Shown: positions 43,950-53,004 of the stretch, piece after piece
Layout: each line of letters starts with the position of its first letter
Position numbering within the stretch: the stretch's first letter is position 1
Notes under the pieces: model-generated
Told to the model about the DNA's origin: nothing
Database searches by the model: none
What the model saw: only the letters and a program-made list of their open reading frames with translations
Assembly (NCBI GenBank): GCA_029262115.1
Contig: JAJCZZ010000016.1
Coordinates: 62,001 to 126,000, forward strand
DNA from: Gemmatimonadota bacterium
Lineage (GTDB): Bacteria > Gemmatimonadota > Gemmatimonadetes > Longimicrobiales > Gaopeijiaceae
DNA: 64,000 nucleotides
Reading direction: 5' to 3'
Position numbers and translations under genes: made by a program

Positions 43950-45761
43950 GTGTCCCAACCGCTCATCGGCTTGGCCCTGGCCCTGTCCTCGGTTGGCGCC
44001 TTCGGTCCTCTCAGCGCCCTGGCGGCGCAGGAGGCGGAGACGCCCGCCCGGTGCACAACCGGCCGGATCTCCAACGTGTTCGTGGACAACAAGTCGATCT
44101 TCGATGTCGACGATCTGGAGGACGGCGCGATCGGGTGGGTATACGGCCTCGCAAACGGCCTGCACGTCCGCACGAACGGCGGCTTCATCCGGCGTGAAGT
44201 GCTCTTCGACGTCGGCGACTGCTTCGACCCGATGCTCCTCGACGAATCGGGGCGCATTCTGCGCTCCTATCCCTTCATATCACGGGCGGACGTGTTCGCC
44301 GTCGAGCAGGCGGACGGCACCATGCACGTCGTCATCGACACCCAGGACCAGTGGAGCACGCAGGTGGACCTCGGTGCCTCCTTCGACGATGGATTCAACC
44401 TCGAGGTCGTGGACGTAACCGAGCGAAACCTCCTCGGTCGTGGGATCCTCGCGTCCGGCTTCCTGCGCACAGAGAAGGAGCGGCGAGACAGAGGCGTCCG
44501 CTTCGAATTTCCGCGCTTCTTTGGCACCCGGCTGAACACGTACGGAGCGGTCGGCGAGACCCGCGACGGGAATTTCCTCGAGGTCGGGGCCGACTACCCC
44601 TTCGTCGGCGAAGTTGGTCGCTTCGGTGCCCGTCAACTCTTCCGCCGGCGGGACGAGCTGTTTCCCTACGCCTTGGGCGCAGACTCGGAGTTCAGCCACG
44701 TCCTCCTGCCCATGACCGACGAACGCGCGGAATTTTCGGTTGCGCGGCGGTGGGGAGAGCCAGGAAGGCTCACCATGTTGGGCGTGGGCATCTTCCGGGA
44801 GGAACTGTCCTTTGCGGGCGGAGCCGGTGCCGCGGAGGTGGCCGTCGACAACGACTTCGGCAATACGTCGCCGGCACCAACGACGTTCATTGAGGCCCTC
44901 CGCCCGCAGGCGAATCCGCTGTCCGCGACCCGCTTCAACCTGCTGGTGGGACAGAGGAATCTTCGCTTCGTGCGCGTGCGCGGCCTCGATGCCCTGGCGG
45001 GGCAGCAGGATGTCCGGCTCGGCTCCGACATCGGCCTCACGCTCGGGAGGACGGTGTCGTTCCTTTCATCGGACCAACCGGGCCGCTCGATCGACAACTA
45101 TTCTCGCCTCCGGCTGTTCCTCGGCCACGACCCCGGTTCTTCCTACCTGTTCTTCAACCTGGCAGCCGAGGGGAGACGGCGGATCGGCGATCCGATCGGG
45201 AGCGACCCCTGGCGCGATTTGATCGGCGAGTTCGATCTCTATTCCTACCTGAAGTCCACCCGAGTCCCTGGCCACACCGTTTTTGCCCGCGTGTCGGGCT
45301 CAGGAGGGTGGCGCATGGAAACGCCCTTTCAGTTGACGGGGGGGGGGAGGGGAGGCGTGCGGGGGTACACGGAGGAAGACGATCCCGGTGGACGCCGACT
45401 CCTGCTCACCCTCGAGGACCGCATCTTCGTGGGCTGGCCCGCGCCCGACTTGCTGGATATGGGCTTCACGGTCTTCGGCGATCTCGGACGTGTCTGGCCG
45501 GGAGACACCCCGTTCGGCGACGATTCCGGTTGGCGGACCGCGGTAGGAGGGGGGCTGCGCGTCGGCTTCCCGGCGGGATCGCGTGGTCTGCTCCGCGTGG
45601 ACGTTGCCTTTCCGATCGGCACGGACTCGTCCCGCAGTCCGATCTGGCGCGTGACACTCCAGGAGCAACTCGGCATCATCACCGGGTTTTTCGATCACCA
45701 ACTGGATCGGAGCCGAAGGGTCAGCGTCGGCCCGGACTTCTTCGTGACCGAGGTCCGCTGA
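43950..45761 (+). CDS. Outer-membrane BamA/Omp85-like barrel protein
   Basis: From the GTG at 43950 the product is 603 residues and begins directly with a signal peptide (QPLIGLALALSSVGAFGPLSALAAQ); an ATG at 43827 is in frame but places the signal internally. A POTRA-like periplasmic region (residues about 30-130: RISNVFVDNKSIFD, YPFISRADVFAVEQADG) precedes a barrel whose signature loop reads TGGGRGGVRGYTEEDDPGG, as in D15/Omp85 surface antigens. The glycine run is encoded by ten consecutive G bases (45338-45347). It ends two bases before the methyltransferase gene, so outer-membrane protein and biosynthetic genes may share a transcript. Confidence 0.82.
   Translation: MSQPLIGLALALSSVGAFGPLSALAAQEAETPARCTTGRISNVFVDNKSIFDVDDLEDGAIGWVYGLANGLHVRTNGGFIRREVLFDVGDCFDPMLLDESGRILRSYPFISRADVFAVEQADGTMHVVIDTQDQWSTQVDLGASFDDGFNLEVVDVTERNLLGRGILASGFLRTEKERRDRGVRFEFPRFFGTRLNTYGAVGETRDGNFLEVGADYPFVGEVGRFGARQLFRRRDELFPYALGADSEFSHVLLPMTDERAEFSVARRWGEPGRLTMLGVGIFREELSFAGGAGAAEVAVDNDFGNTSPAPTTFIEALRPQANPLSATRFNLLVGQRNLRFVRVRGLDALAGQQDVRLGSDIGLTLGRTVSFLSSDQPGRSIDNYSRLRLFLGHDPGSSYLFFNLAAEGRRRIGDPIGSDPWRDLIGEFDLYSYLKSTRVPGHTVFARVSGSGGWRMETPFQLTGGGRGGVRGYTEEDDPGGRRLLLTLEDRIFVGWPAPDLLDMGFTVFGDLGRVWPGDTPFGDDSGWRTAVGGGLRVGFPAGSRGLLRVDVAFPIGTDSSRSPIWRVTLQEQLGIITGFFDHQLDRSRRVSVGPDFFVTEVR
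45338..45347 (+). repeat. G10 homopolymer inside the Omp85-like gene
   Basis: Ten consecutive G residues encode part of the conserved Gly-rich loop of the barrel protein. Gain or loss of one base would shift the frame and cut the last 140 or so residues, also uncoupling the downstream genes. Confidence 0.9.
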
Positions 45762-45763
45762 GG

Positions 45764-46468
45764 GTGACCCTGCCACGGTCGCTGGAACCGGAACTCCTCG
45801 ACGAGGAGGGCCACGACGTGGACGAGCTGGCGGAGTCCCTCGTCCAGGTGGCTCAGGTCAACAGCTGGCTCGGGGGAGACCGCTCGCTACGACGTCACCT
45901 CGCCCGATTGCCGTCGCGGGTTATGCCGGAGCACACTCCCCGAACCCGCGCCATTCGCGTTCTCGACGTCGGCACGGGCAACGGAGAGACCCTCGTGCGC
46001 CTCCTCCGCTGGGCGGGCCGGTTCGATGAACGTTGGACCGGAGTCGGCGTCGACCGGAGCGCCGCCACGGTACGGATCGCGGCCGACCGGGGCACGCCGG
46101 TAGTTCAGGCCGACGGCCTTGCCCTTCCGTTTCCCGACTGCTCGTTCGACGCGGTCTTCTGCTGCCTCACTCTCCATCACTTCGATGATGACGGGGCACG
46201 AGCCCTGCTCCGGGAGATGGGACGGGTGGCCCGCTCGCTCGTGCTCGTGAGCGACCTGGAGCGGTCGCGGCTGCACTACGGAGGGGCTCGAGTGCTGGCA
46301 GAAACCCTGTGGCGGGGGAATCGGCTCACGCGGGCGGACGGCCCGCACTCCGTCCTGCGGGCATTCACCCGCCACGAGATGGAGGCTCTCGGACGTAGCG
46401 CGGGGCTCTCCGAGGTCAGGGTGGAACGCTTCCTTCCTTGGCGCCTCCTCCTGTCTGCTGCGCCATGA
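45764..46468 (+). CDS. SAM-dependent methyltransferase (UbiE-like)
   Basis: A 234-residue class I methyltransferase: motif I IRVLDVGTGNGETLVRLLRW, motif II-like PVVQADGLALPFPDCSFDAVFCC and LTLHHFDDDGARALLREM. A GTG start at 45764, two bases after the upstream stop and behind GAGG, fits the protein better than the longer open frame. Adjacent FAD oxidoreductase, SRPBCC protein and ketosynthase suggest methylation of a polyketide- or isoprenoid-like product. Substrate unknown. Confidence 0.88.
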   Translation: MTLPRSLEPELLDEEGHDVDELAESLVQVAQVNSWLGGDRSLRRHLARLPSRVMPEHTPRTRAIRVLDVGTGNGETLVRLLRWAGRFDERWTGVGVDRSAATVRIAADRGTPVVQADGLALPFPDCSFDAVFCCLTLHHFDDDGARALLREMGRVARSLVLVSDLERSRLHYGGARVLAETLWRGNRLTRADGPHSVLRAFTRHEMEALGRSAGLSEVRVERFLPWRLLLSAAP

Positions 46469-47763
46469 CCGCCTCGAGGGTCCCCGACGGCTCCGACCCG
46501 GATGCGTTCGACGTCGCGGTGGTCGGCGGTGGTCCGGCTGGATCGACGGTGGCGGGCCTCCTGGCACGGCAAGGACACAACGTCCTGATCGTCGACCGGG
46601 CCACCTTTCCGCGACCCAAGCCATGTGGAGAGTGCGTGAACCCCGGCGCCGTGGCTGCGCTCCGACGGCTCGGGCTCCTGGACGACGTACGCGCGCTGGC
46701 GCCGGCCCGGCTCCTCGGGTGGACGATTCGGGCCGGCTCGTCGGAAGCCAGCGGGTCGTTTGGGAGCGGGACCACCGGCCTGGGCATCGGCCGATCGGAG
46801 CTCGACCACGCGCTCTTGAAGGCTGCGGGCCGGAGGGGCGCGAGGCTGTGGCAAGACACCCGGGTGGAGCACGTCGAAGTGGCGGTAGGCGGCGGTCGGC
46901 CGACCCTCCGACTCCGCACGGCCGCAGGTCTCCGTACCCTTCGCCCGCGCGTCGTCGTGGGCGCTGACGGACTCCGCTCCCGGGTGGCAAGATCGATCGG
47001 CGCGGTGGCCCCGCCCGGTCCCCTGCGAAAGGTCTCCCTCACGTGCCGGGTGCGATGGACCGGGCGGAGTGGAGCACCCGCCGAGGGCGGCCTGCTCGAC
47101 GTCCGCGACGGCGTCACGCTCGGCATCGCGCCCGTATCCGCCGACCGGTCGCTCTGGAACGCGACGGTGGTGGGCGAATCCGCCCGCTATCGCTATGAAG
47201 CCGACCGATTCGGAGATCCTGCCGCGTGGGTCGCCTCCCTGATGGACGAGCGACTGGGGGAGTGTCGCGGTCGGGAGATCATCGGGGGTCCGTGGGCTTC
47301 TGGGCGGTTCGACCGGCCTGTCGCACGACCGTGGGCCCCCGGCGTCGTTCTCGTGGGCGACGCGGCCGGCTACTACGACCCGTTTACAGGCCAAGGCGTC
47401 TACCGGGCGCTCCGGTCGGCCGAACTTGCCGCAGATGCGGTTGCCGAAGTACTCGACCGTGCCGACGGTGGCTCCCGTCGAGAGCGCGACCCGTGGACGC
47501 CGCTCAGGAGATACGGCCGCCGCTGGAAGGCGAACAACCGCGGGGCGCGTTTCGTCCAGCGGGTCATCGAGGCCGCGGTCTCCCGCCCGGCGGTCACGTC
47601 CTGGATCCTGCCGCGATTCGAGAGGGCCGGATCGCTCGACGGTCTCATCCGTGTCACGGGAGACACCGTTTCGATATTCTCATTGGCCGCCCCGACCTGG
47701 TGGATACCCCCGCTCCTGGCGCGACCCGCGCGCCCCTTTTCTCCCGACCCACCGACCGCCTGA
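46465..47763 (+). CDS. FAD-dependent oxidoreductase (geranylgeranyl reductase-like)
   Basis: A 432-residue flavoprotein: N-terminal FDVAVVGGGPAGSTVAGLLARQG, the FPRPKPCGECVNPGAV segment typical of geranylgeranyl reductase/halogenase-like enzymes, VVGADGLRSRVAR, and VVLVGDAAGYYDPFTGQGVYRAL. It overlaps the methyltransferase stop as ATGA. Family members saturate isoprenoid chains or hydroxylate/halogenate aromatic products; no lysine of the halogenase WxWxIP motif was found, so reduction or oxidation is favoured. Confidence 0.9.
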   Translation: MTASRVPDGSDPDAFDVAVVGGGPAGSTVAGLLARQGHNVLIVDRATFPRPKPCGECVNPGAVAALRRLGLLDDVRALAPARLLGWTIRAGSSEASGSFGSGTTGLGIGRSELDHALLKAAGRRGARLWQDTRVEHVEVAVGGGRPTLRLRTAAGLRTLRPRVVVGADGLRSRVARSIGAVAPPGPLRKVSLTCRVRWTGRSGAPAEGGLLDVRDGVTLGIAPVSADRSLWNATVVGESARYRYEADRFGDPAAWVASLMDERLGECRGREIIGGPWASGRFDRPVARPWAPGVVLVGDAAGYYDPFTGQGVYRALRSAELAADAVAEVLDRADGGSRRERDPWTPLRRYGRRWKANNRGARFVQRVIEAAVSRPAVTSWILPRFERAGSLDGLIRVTGDTVSIFSLAAPTWWIPPLLARPARPFSPDPPTA

Positions 47764-47766
47764 CCG

Positions 47767-48243
47767 ATGCTGACCATCGATGAACAGATCTGTGACGCAT
47801 TGCCGGACATCTGCTTTCAGGTCGCGGCGGACGTGGAGAACTGGCCCAAGATCCTCCCCCACTACCGGTGGGTTCGGTTCCACGAAAAGCGCGGCTTCGC
47901 CGAGGGTGTGGTCGAGATGGCCGCGTGGCGTCACTTCGGCCCGATCGGGTACCCGACGTGGTGGGTGTCGGAGATGGAGCATGATGCCGCGGAGCGGGTA
48001 GTCCGCTACCGTCATATCGACGGGATCACCCGTGGGATGGACGTCCTCTGGGAGGTTCTGCCGCTCGACTCGGGGCAGTGCCACCTCCGGATCGTGCACG
48101 AGTGGACCGGTCCCCGGTGGCCGGTGATCGGCGGCCTTGCCGCCAACTTCGTCATCGGCCCTCAATTCATCAGTCACATTGCTGGGCGCACCCTGGCCGG
48201 GGTTGCCGCTGAAGCCGAACGGAGGCACCGCGTTGCACGCTGA
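47767..48243 (+). CDS. SRPBCC family protein (polyketide cyclase/aromatase-like)
   Basis: A 158-residue START-fold protein: ICFQVAADVENWPKILPHYRWVRFHE is the characteristic first helix and strand, followed by EVLPLDSGQCHLRIVHEWTG and a long C-terminal helix. Family members include polyketide cyclases and lipid carriers. Position between an oxidoreductase and a ketosynthase in a four-gene run supports a biosynthetic role, though no catalytic residues can be asserted. Confidence 0.88.
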   Translation: MLTIDEQICDALPDICFQVAADVENWPKILPHYRWVRFHEKRGFAEGVVEMAAWRHFGPIGYPTWWVSEMEHDAAERVVRYRHIDGITRGMDVLWEVLPLDSGQCHLRIVHEWTGPRWPVIGGLAANFVIGPQFISHIAGRTLAGVAAEAERRHRVAR

Positions 48244-49510
48244 GGCAGGAACCCACACCCCCCGTCGCGTAGTCGTCACGGGCATCGGCCCGATCACGGC
48301 GTCGGGCTCTACGGCGGAAAGGCTGTGGGCGGGGCTACGCGCCGCGAAGTCGCCCGTCGTGGAAGTGACCCGGTTCGACGCCTCGCCGTTCCGCACCCGG
48401 ATCGCCGCGGAAGTGCAGGACTTCGACGCCGAGAACTTCATGGACCGGCAGCGGGCCCGCCGACTCGACCTGTTCTCACAGTTTTCCGTAGCCGCCACCA
48501 AACTCGCGCTGGACGATGCCGCGCTGAACCCGGGGGACGTCGATCCGGGCAGGGCAGCGGTGCAGATGGGCTCGGCGCTCGGGGGACTGTCCCACGCGCA
48601 GGAGCAGATGTTCAACTTCGTGGGCCGGGGCGTGCGAGCCGTAGACCCGCGGGTCGCCACGACGGTCTTCTGCGGGGCGGCGAGCTGTCAGGTCGCGATC
48701 GAGTTCGGTTTCACGGGGCCCAACTCGACCAACGCTATGAGTTGCGCCTCCGGCACCATGGCGATCGGAGACGCCTTTCGACTCATCCGGGACGGCATTT
48801 CGGACGTAGCGGTGGCGGGCGGCATCGAGGCCCCTCTGGCTCCGTTGTCCTACGGGGCGTTCGCGATCATTCGTGCCATGAGCCAGAGAAACGACGATCC
48901 GACCCACGCGTGCCGACCGTTCGACGCGGATCGGGACGGCTTCGTAATGGGCGAAGGCGCCTGCATCCTCGTGCTGGAGGAGGAGTCCAAGGCGCGCGCG
49001 CGAGGTGCGCGCATCTATGCCGAAGTCCGGGGCTTCGGCGTGACGAACGACGCTCACCATATGACCGCGCCACGGCCCGACGGAGCGCAGGCCGCGGCGG
49101 CCATGCGGCATGCGATCGCTGGCGGGGGCATGACCCCGGAGGACATCGATCACGTCAACGCACACGGATCGTCCACGCCGCTGAACGACTCCACGGAGAG
49201 TCTGGCCATCCGTTCGGTCCTTGGGGATCGGGCCGACCGCGTGCCTGTAACCGCGACCAAACCATTCTACGGCCACGCTCTGGGCGCCTCCGGCGCGATC
49301 GAAGTCGGCATCGCCTGCATGACTCTCAGAAACGGGTGGATCCCCCCCACCCTCAACCTCGAGTCTCCCGGCGAAGGGTGCGACCTCGCGTACGTGACGG
49401 GAGAGGGACTGGACGCCGAGGTCGAGACCGTCCTGTGCAACTCGTTCGGCTTCGGGGGCATCAACGCGTGCCTCACGCTTTCTTCGGTCCCCGAGGACGA
49501 CGCCGGTTGA
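48233..49510 (+). CDS. Beta-ketoacyl synthase (FabF/KAS II-like)
   Basis: A 425-residue condensing enzyme. The catalytic triad is complete: Cys171 in NAMSCASGTMAI, His311 in VNAHGSSTPLND, and His348 in KPFYGHALGASG. These are KAS I/II features. Translation most likely starts at TTG 48233, behind a GGAGG seven bases upstream and overlapping the SRPBCC stop by 11 nt. It differs from housekeeping FabF by context: no acyl carrier protein, ketoreductase or other fab gene is nearby, and it follows tailoring-type enzymes. A dedicated secondary-metabolite or unusual lipid synthase is inferred. Confidence 0.9.
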   Translation: MHAEAGTHTPRRVVVTGIGPITASGSTAERLWAGLRAAKSPVVEVTRFDASPFRTRIAAEVQDFDAENFMDRQRARRLDLFSQFSVAATKLALDDAALNPGDVDPGRAAVQMGSALGGLSHAQEQMFNFVGRGVRAVDPRVATTVFCGAASCQVAIEFGFTGPNSTNAMSCASGTMAIGDAFRLIRDGISDVAVAGGIEAPLAPLSYGAFAIIRAMSQRNDDPTHACRPFDADRDGFVMGEGACILVLEEESKARARGARIYAEVRGFGVTNDAHHMTAPRPDGAQAAAAMRHAIAGGGMTPEDIDHVNAHGSSTPLNDSTESLAIRSVLGDRADRVPVTATKPFYGHALGASGAIEVGIACMTLRNGWIPPTLNLESPGEGCDLAYVTGEGLDAEVETVLCNSFGFGGINACLTLSSVPEDDAG

Positions 49511-49636
49511 TGCCCGACCCGCGGCCATGGCCAGATCCCGTATCGAGGATCGGGAACCGGTGCGCACGGCGACGGGTATCCGCGCACTCTTCCAGTTCTG
49601 CTGGTACATCGGACCGATGAGGGGCGAAGAGCGATT

Positions 49637-49663
49637 TTGACCGCCGAAACACGCGTTTATAGC
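49637..49663 (+). promoter_or_regulatory. Candidate promoter of the RpoD-like sigma gene
   Basis: TTGACC at 49637-49642 and TATAGC at 49658-49663 are separated by 15 bp, slightly short for a sigma-70 promoter, 58 bp before the sigma gene. The region between the ketosynthase and this gene otherwise shows no coding signal. Confidence 0.35.
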
Positions 49664-49720
49664 TTCAACGCAATTGCGTTCCCGCTTCGCGCGCCCCTGT
49701 CTGAGGACTGCTGACCACGA

Positions 49721-50581
49721 ATGTTCTCCTCCTCCCGTGGCTTGGACTCGTTCGATCAGTATCTCCAGGACGTGGAGAAGTACCCACTGATCCAGGATCC
49801 TCAAGAGGAGCGCGCCCTCGCTCGACGGGCACGGGAGGGTGACAAAGAGGCCGCGGAACGGCTCGTCACGGCCAACCTCCGCTTCGTTATCTCCTATGTG
49901 AAGAAGTATCAGGGGCGTGGTCTGGGGCTGGCCGAGCTGGTGTGCATCGGGAACGAGGGGCTGCTCAAGGCGGTCAAGAAGTTTGATCCAGAGAAGGGCG
50001 TGAAATTCATCTCGTACGCCGTTTGGTGGATCCGGCAGACGGTACTGCAGGCCCTGGCCGAACAGACGCGGTCCGTGCGGATCCCTCTGAATCAGAATTC
50101 GAACCTCGCGCGCCTCTCCCGCACCGATACTCAGCTCACGCAGAGCTTGGGCCGATCTCCGACCGATCAGGAGATCGCCGAGGAGATGGGGGAACCGCTC
50201 GACACCATTCGAGCGCTTCGCCGCGTGGCCGCCTCCGAGTTGAGCCTGGACGCCCCGATCGACCGGAGCGACCGAGATAGTTCCAGCTTCGGTGAGCGCT
50301 TCGCGGGCGCCGAGGGCTCCGACATCGAGGAGGATGTCGAGTCGATCGCCCGCCGGGACTTCCTCGAGCACATGTTCGAGACGTACCTGACCGAGCGGGA
50401 ACGGAAGATTCTCTATCTGTACTACGGCCTCGACGACGGTGAGGAGCGGACTCTGGAGGAAATCGGCTCACTTCTCGGCGTCACGCGCGAGCGCATTCGT
50501 CAGATCCGGAACCGAGCGTTCGAGAAGTTGCGGGAGAGCCCGCATGGCGACTCCCTGTCCGGGTTCTGGGCTCCGAACTGA
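49721..50581 (+). CDS. RNA polymerase sigma factor, RpoD/SigA-like
   Basis: A 286-residue sigma-70 factor with region 1.2 (FDQYLQDVEKYPLIQDPQEERALARRAREGD), region 2 (LVTANLRFVISYVKKYQGRGLGLAELVCIGNEGLLKAV; FISYAVWWIRQTVLQAL), region 3 and region 4 (LTERERKILYLYYGLDDGEERTLEEIGSLLGVTRERIRQI in outline). It lacks the long N-terminal 1.1 region. It could be the primary sigma factor of the organism or a group 2 factor; the sequence alone does not decide. A strong terminator follows. Confidence 0.93.
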   Translation: MFSSSRGLDSFDQYLQDVEKYPLIQDPQEERALARRAREGDKEAAERLVTANLRFVISYVKKYQGRGLGLAELVCIGNEGLLKAVKKFDPEKGVKFISYAVWWIRQTVLQALAEQTRSVRIPLNQNSNLARLSRTDTQLTQSLGRSPTDQEIAEEMGEPLDTIRALRRVAASELSLDAPIDRSDRDSSSFGERFAGAEGSDIEEDVESIARRDFLEHMFETYLTERERKILYLYYGLDDGEERTLEEIGSLLGVTRERIRQIRNRAFEKLRESPHGDSLSGFWAPN

Positions 50582-50626
50582 CCGAGCGCCGCCCACGGAT
50601 CCCGGCCGTACCCCGGCCAATCGGGC

Positions 50627-50667
50627 ACGAGGCCCGGTCTGCTAGCAGGCCGGGCCTCGTGGCTTTT
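50627..50667 (+). terminator. Rho-independent terminator after the sigma gene
   Basis: An 11-bp perfect stem (ACGAGGCCCGG with CCGGGCCTCGT) can extend to about 15 bp with a four-base loop, followed by GGCTTTT. It lies 45 bp after the sigma factor stop. Confidence 0.85.
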
Positions 50668-50729
50668 CCGGGAACCGCCCGATCGGGGACAGCGTACCAG
50701 ACTGCTCCCCATCCCATTCCGGAAGCCCG

Positions 50730-52832
50730 GTGAGAGTGTACCCGACCTGCCCTCGATTCCCTGGCGCGATCCTCCATGCACTCGTGGTGTCGGCCCTGCT
50801 CGCCGTGCCCGGTGCAGGGGTCGGGGCGGCGGCGCTGTCCGCGCAGGACAGCGGGTGGAACTCGAGCCGCGTGTTGGGCCTCGTGGAAGGCGCGAGGGAC
50901 CGACGCGCCGTAACGGCGGTCGACTCCACGTTCCAGTCCTACAAGGCGGACGCCCGCGGCTTCGTCTACTTCTTCATCGACCGGCCCGACTCCGATGAAC
51001 GGACTCTGGTCAAGGCCGATCAGGTGGCGCTGGAGGTCTACTGGAAAGCGCCCGACAAGACACGCCAGCGGATCGTCGGCCTGCGGGACCGGAAAGTGCT
51101 CCCCACCAACATCCGGTATCACCTCGATCATCTGACGGTCGTCCAGGACGACTTCGGCGACTGGATCCGGATGGGCGATGGCGACGAGGTGGAGAGGGTC
51201 CTTCACCCTGCGGGGCCCGACAGCAACCTCATGTACGACTACCTGCTGGCGGACTCGCTCACCCTCCGGTACGGCGGCGCGGGCGACGAGGTCCGGGTCT
51301 ACGAGGTACGGGTGCGCCCGAAGACGCCTGAGCTGCCGGGCTTCGTCGGCTCGATGTTCCTGGACCGGGACCGGTCGGCCATCGTGCGGATGAACTTCAC
51401 ATTCACGCCGGCGTCCTACGTCGACCCGTACCTCGACTACATCCGCGTGTCCCTCGACAACTCGCTGTGGGACGGACGCTTCTGGCTCCCCTATCGGCAG
51501 GAGGCAGAGATCCGCAGGGAGATGCCGAATCTGGATTTCCTCGCGGGGAGCATCATCCGGGGACGTTTCGAGATCCGGGGATACGAGTTCAACCTGCCCC
51601 TCGGGGACCCCTTCTTCCTGACGCGCGTCAGCACCGTCTCGCAGGCGAACCGACAGGCGTTCCCGTTCGAGCGCGGCCTGCTCGACGACCTGGATGAGGA
51701 GGGACTCGCGCCCAGCGAGTCGCTGAAGGACATCCAAGTCCAGGCTCGGGAGATCGTGGCCGGGCGGGCGCTCTCGGGACTTCCTGGGACGCGCTTCACC
51801 GCGGGCACGTTCTCGGACTGGCTTCGTTACAACCGCGTGGAAGACCTCTTCGTCGGCGTGGGCGCTCAGGTACGAACGGGGCGAGTCGGGCTGCTCCAGG
51901 GCACCGGGGGATACTCGTTCGGGCGGAAGGCGCTGTCGGGCGCACTCGAGTTCGCGCCGGGAGAACACCCGGCACCTGGGTCGGTCCGGCTATTCTGGGA
52001 CGAGATCCGCGACCGCGGCGCCGTTCCCGGCTCGACTCTACTGGAGAACAGCTTCGAGGCCGGAATTGGCGAGATGGACTACCTGGACCCGTGGTTCGCG
52101 CGGGGCGTCTCGCTTCGAGCGAGGCCGTTCGACGCCGCGACGGGGCCGACTTTCACGCTCGGGGTCGAACGCCATCGCTCGGCAGTCGACGTGGTGGATG
52201 GACGTCTGCGCCCTGTGGCCCTGATCGAAGAGGGCGTCATGAGTTCGCTCGGAGTGTCGGTCCCCTTCCGATCCGCGCACACCCACGGAGACGTCGCACT
52301 CACGGCCTCACGGTTCCGTTCGAGGGCCCTCCTGGCCGCGACAGGCGGATGGAGTTGGGAGACCACGCCCCACCGGGCGGGTCAGGCCGCAACAGTGGAT
52401 GTTCTCGGCGGCGCGGTGTTCGGGGACGCACCGGTGCAGTCGCACTACTATCTGGGCGGTCGGTCGACCCTGCCGGGTATCCCGTATCGCAGCATGGTCG
52501 GTACGGCCTTCGGACTGATCGCAACGAGCGGCACGGTTCCGATCCGCGCCCCGTGGGTGGGCGTGCGGGCTCTCGCGAGTGTCGGGGTCGTGGGCGGCGG
52601 GGACGCCCCGCCCGTACCCCGCCCAAGCGACCCCTTCGTCGATCAACAGGAAGCCGCATCGGATCCGAAGCTCTCCGACCCCGACGATACCGTGACCGCG
52701 CGCGCCACCGCGGGCCTCGGCGTCTCCCTCTTCTGGGACGTGCTGCGTATCGACCGGTTGCGCGGGATCGGCCCGGAGGGGAGTTGGGAATGGGTGGTGT
52801 CGATTTCACCCCGGTTCATGCGCTGGTTCTGA
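50730..52832 (+). CDS. Outer-membrane beta-barrel protein (DUF5686-like)
   Basis: A 700-residue secreted protein. Signal peptide about residues 1-39 (LHALVVSALLAVPGAGVGAAALSAQ). A periplasmic-like N-terminal half contains YDYLLADSLTLRYG, YEVRVRPKTPELPGFVGSMFLDRD, DNSLWDGRFWLPYRQEAEIR. The C-terminal half has alternating strands (VSLRARPFDAATGPTFTLGVERH; YYLGGRSTLPGIPYRSM) ending with phenylalanine (RFMRWF), a barrel-assembly signal. The overall pattern recalls DUF5686 proteins of Bacteroidota, related to TonB-independent barrel proteins; function is unknown. Confidence 0.8.
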   Translation: MRVYPTCPRFPGAILHALVVSALLAVPGAGVGAAALSAQDSGWNSSRVLGLVEGARDRRAVTAVDSTFQSYKADARGFVYFFIDRPDSDERTLVKADQVALEVYWKAPDKTRQRIVGLRDRKVLPTNIRYHLDHLTVVQDDFGDWIRMGDGDEVERVLHPAGPDSNLMYDYLLADSLTLRYGGAGDEVRVYEVRVRPKTPELPGFVGSMFLDRDRSAIVRMNFTFTPASYVDPYLDYIRVSLDNSLWDGRFWLPYRQEAEIRREMPNLDFLAGSIIRGRFEIRGYEFNLPLGDPFFLTRVSTVSQANRQAFPFERGLLDDLDEEGLAPSESLKDIQVQAREIVAGRALSGLPGTRFTAGTFSDWLRYNRVEDLFVGVGAQVRTGRVGLLQGTGGYSFGRKALSGALEFAPGEHPAPGSVRLFWDEIRDRGAVPGSTLLENSFEAGIGEMDYLDPWFARGVSLRARPFDAATGPTFTLGVERHRSAVDVVDGRLRPVALIEEGVMSSLGVSVPFRSAHTHGDVALTASRFRSRALLAATGGWSWETTPHRAGQAATVDVLGGAVFGDAPVQSHYYLGGRSTLPGIPYRSMVGTAFGLIATSGTVPIRAPWVGVRALASVGVVGGGDAPPVPRPSDPFVDQQEAASDPKLSDPDDTVTARATAGLGVSLFWDVLRIDRLRGIGPEGSWEWVVSISPRFMRWF

Positions 52833-52917
52833 GGTCGCCGAGCGACTTCCCACCCTCGCCTACCCTCCGGTCCGACCCATGCGCGAGGTCCAAACCGCTC
52901 TCCCGGTCCGACCCCTA

Positions 52918-52971
52918 CCTCCGGTTCGACCTCAACCTCCGGTTCGACCTCAACCTCCGGTCCGACATGCG
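52918..52971. repeat. 18-bp tandem repeat between barrel gene and ssb
   Basis: Two perfect copies of CCTCCGGTTCGACCTCAA (52918-52953) are followed by a degenerate third, and a related CCTCCGGTCCGACCC lies about 50 bp upstream. It is in the convergent gap and probably non-coding. Confidence 0.75.
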
Positions 52972-53004
52972 CCCGGCGGCCGCGAGCGACCGCCGGACCC
53001 ACGC

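Noticed and set aside
48476-50371. 631-codon minus-strand frame opposite ketosynthase and sigma genes
   Set aside because: Spans two well-supported genes and their gap, with no recognisable motif.
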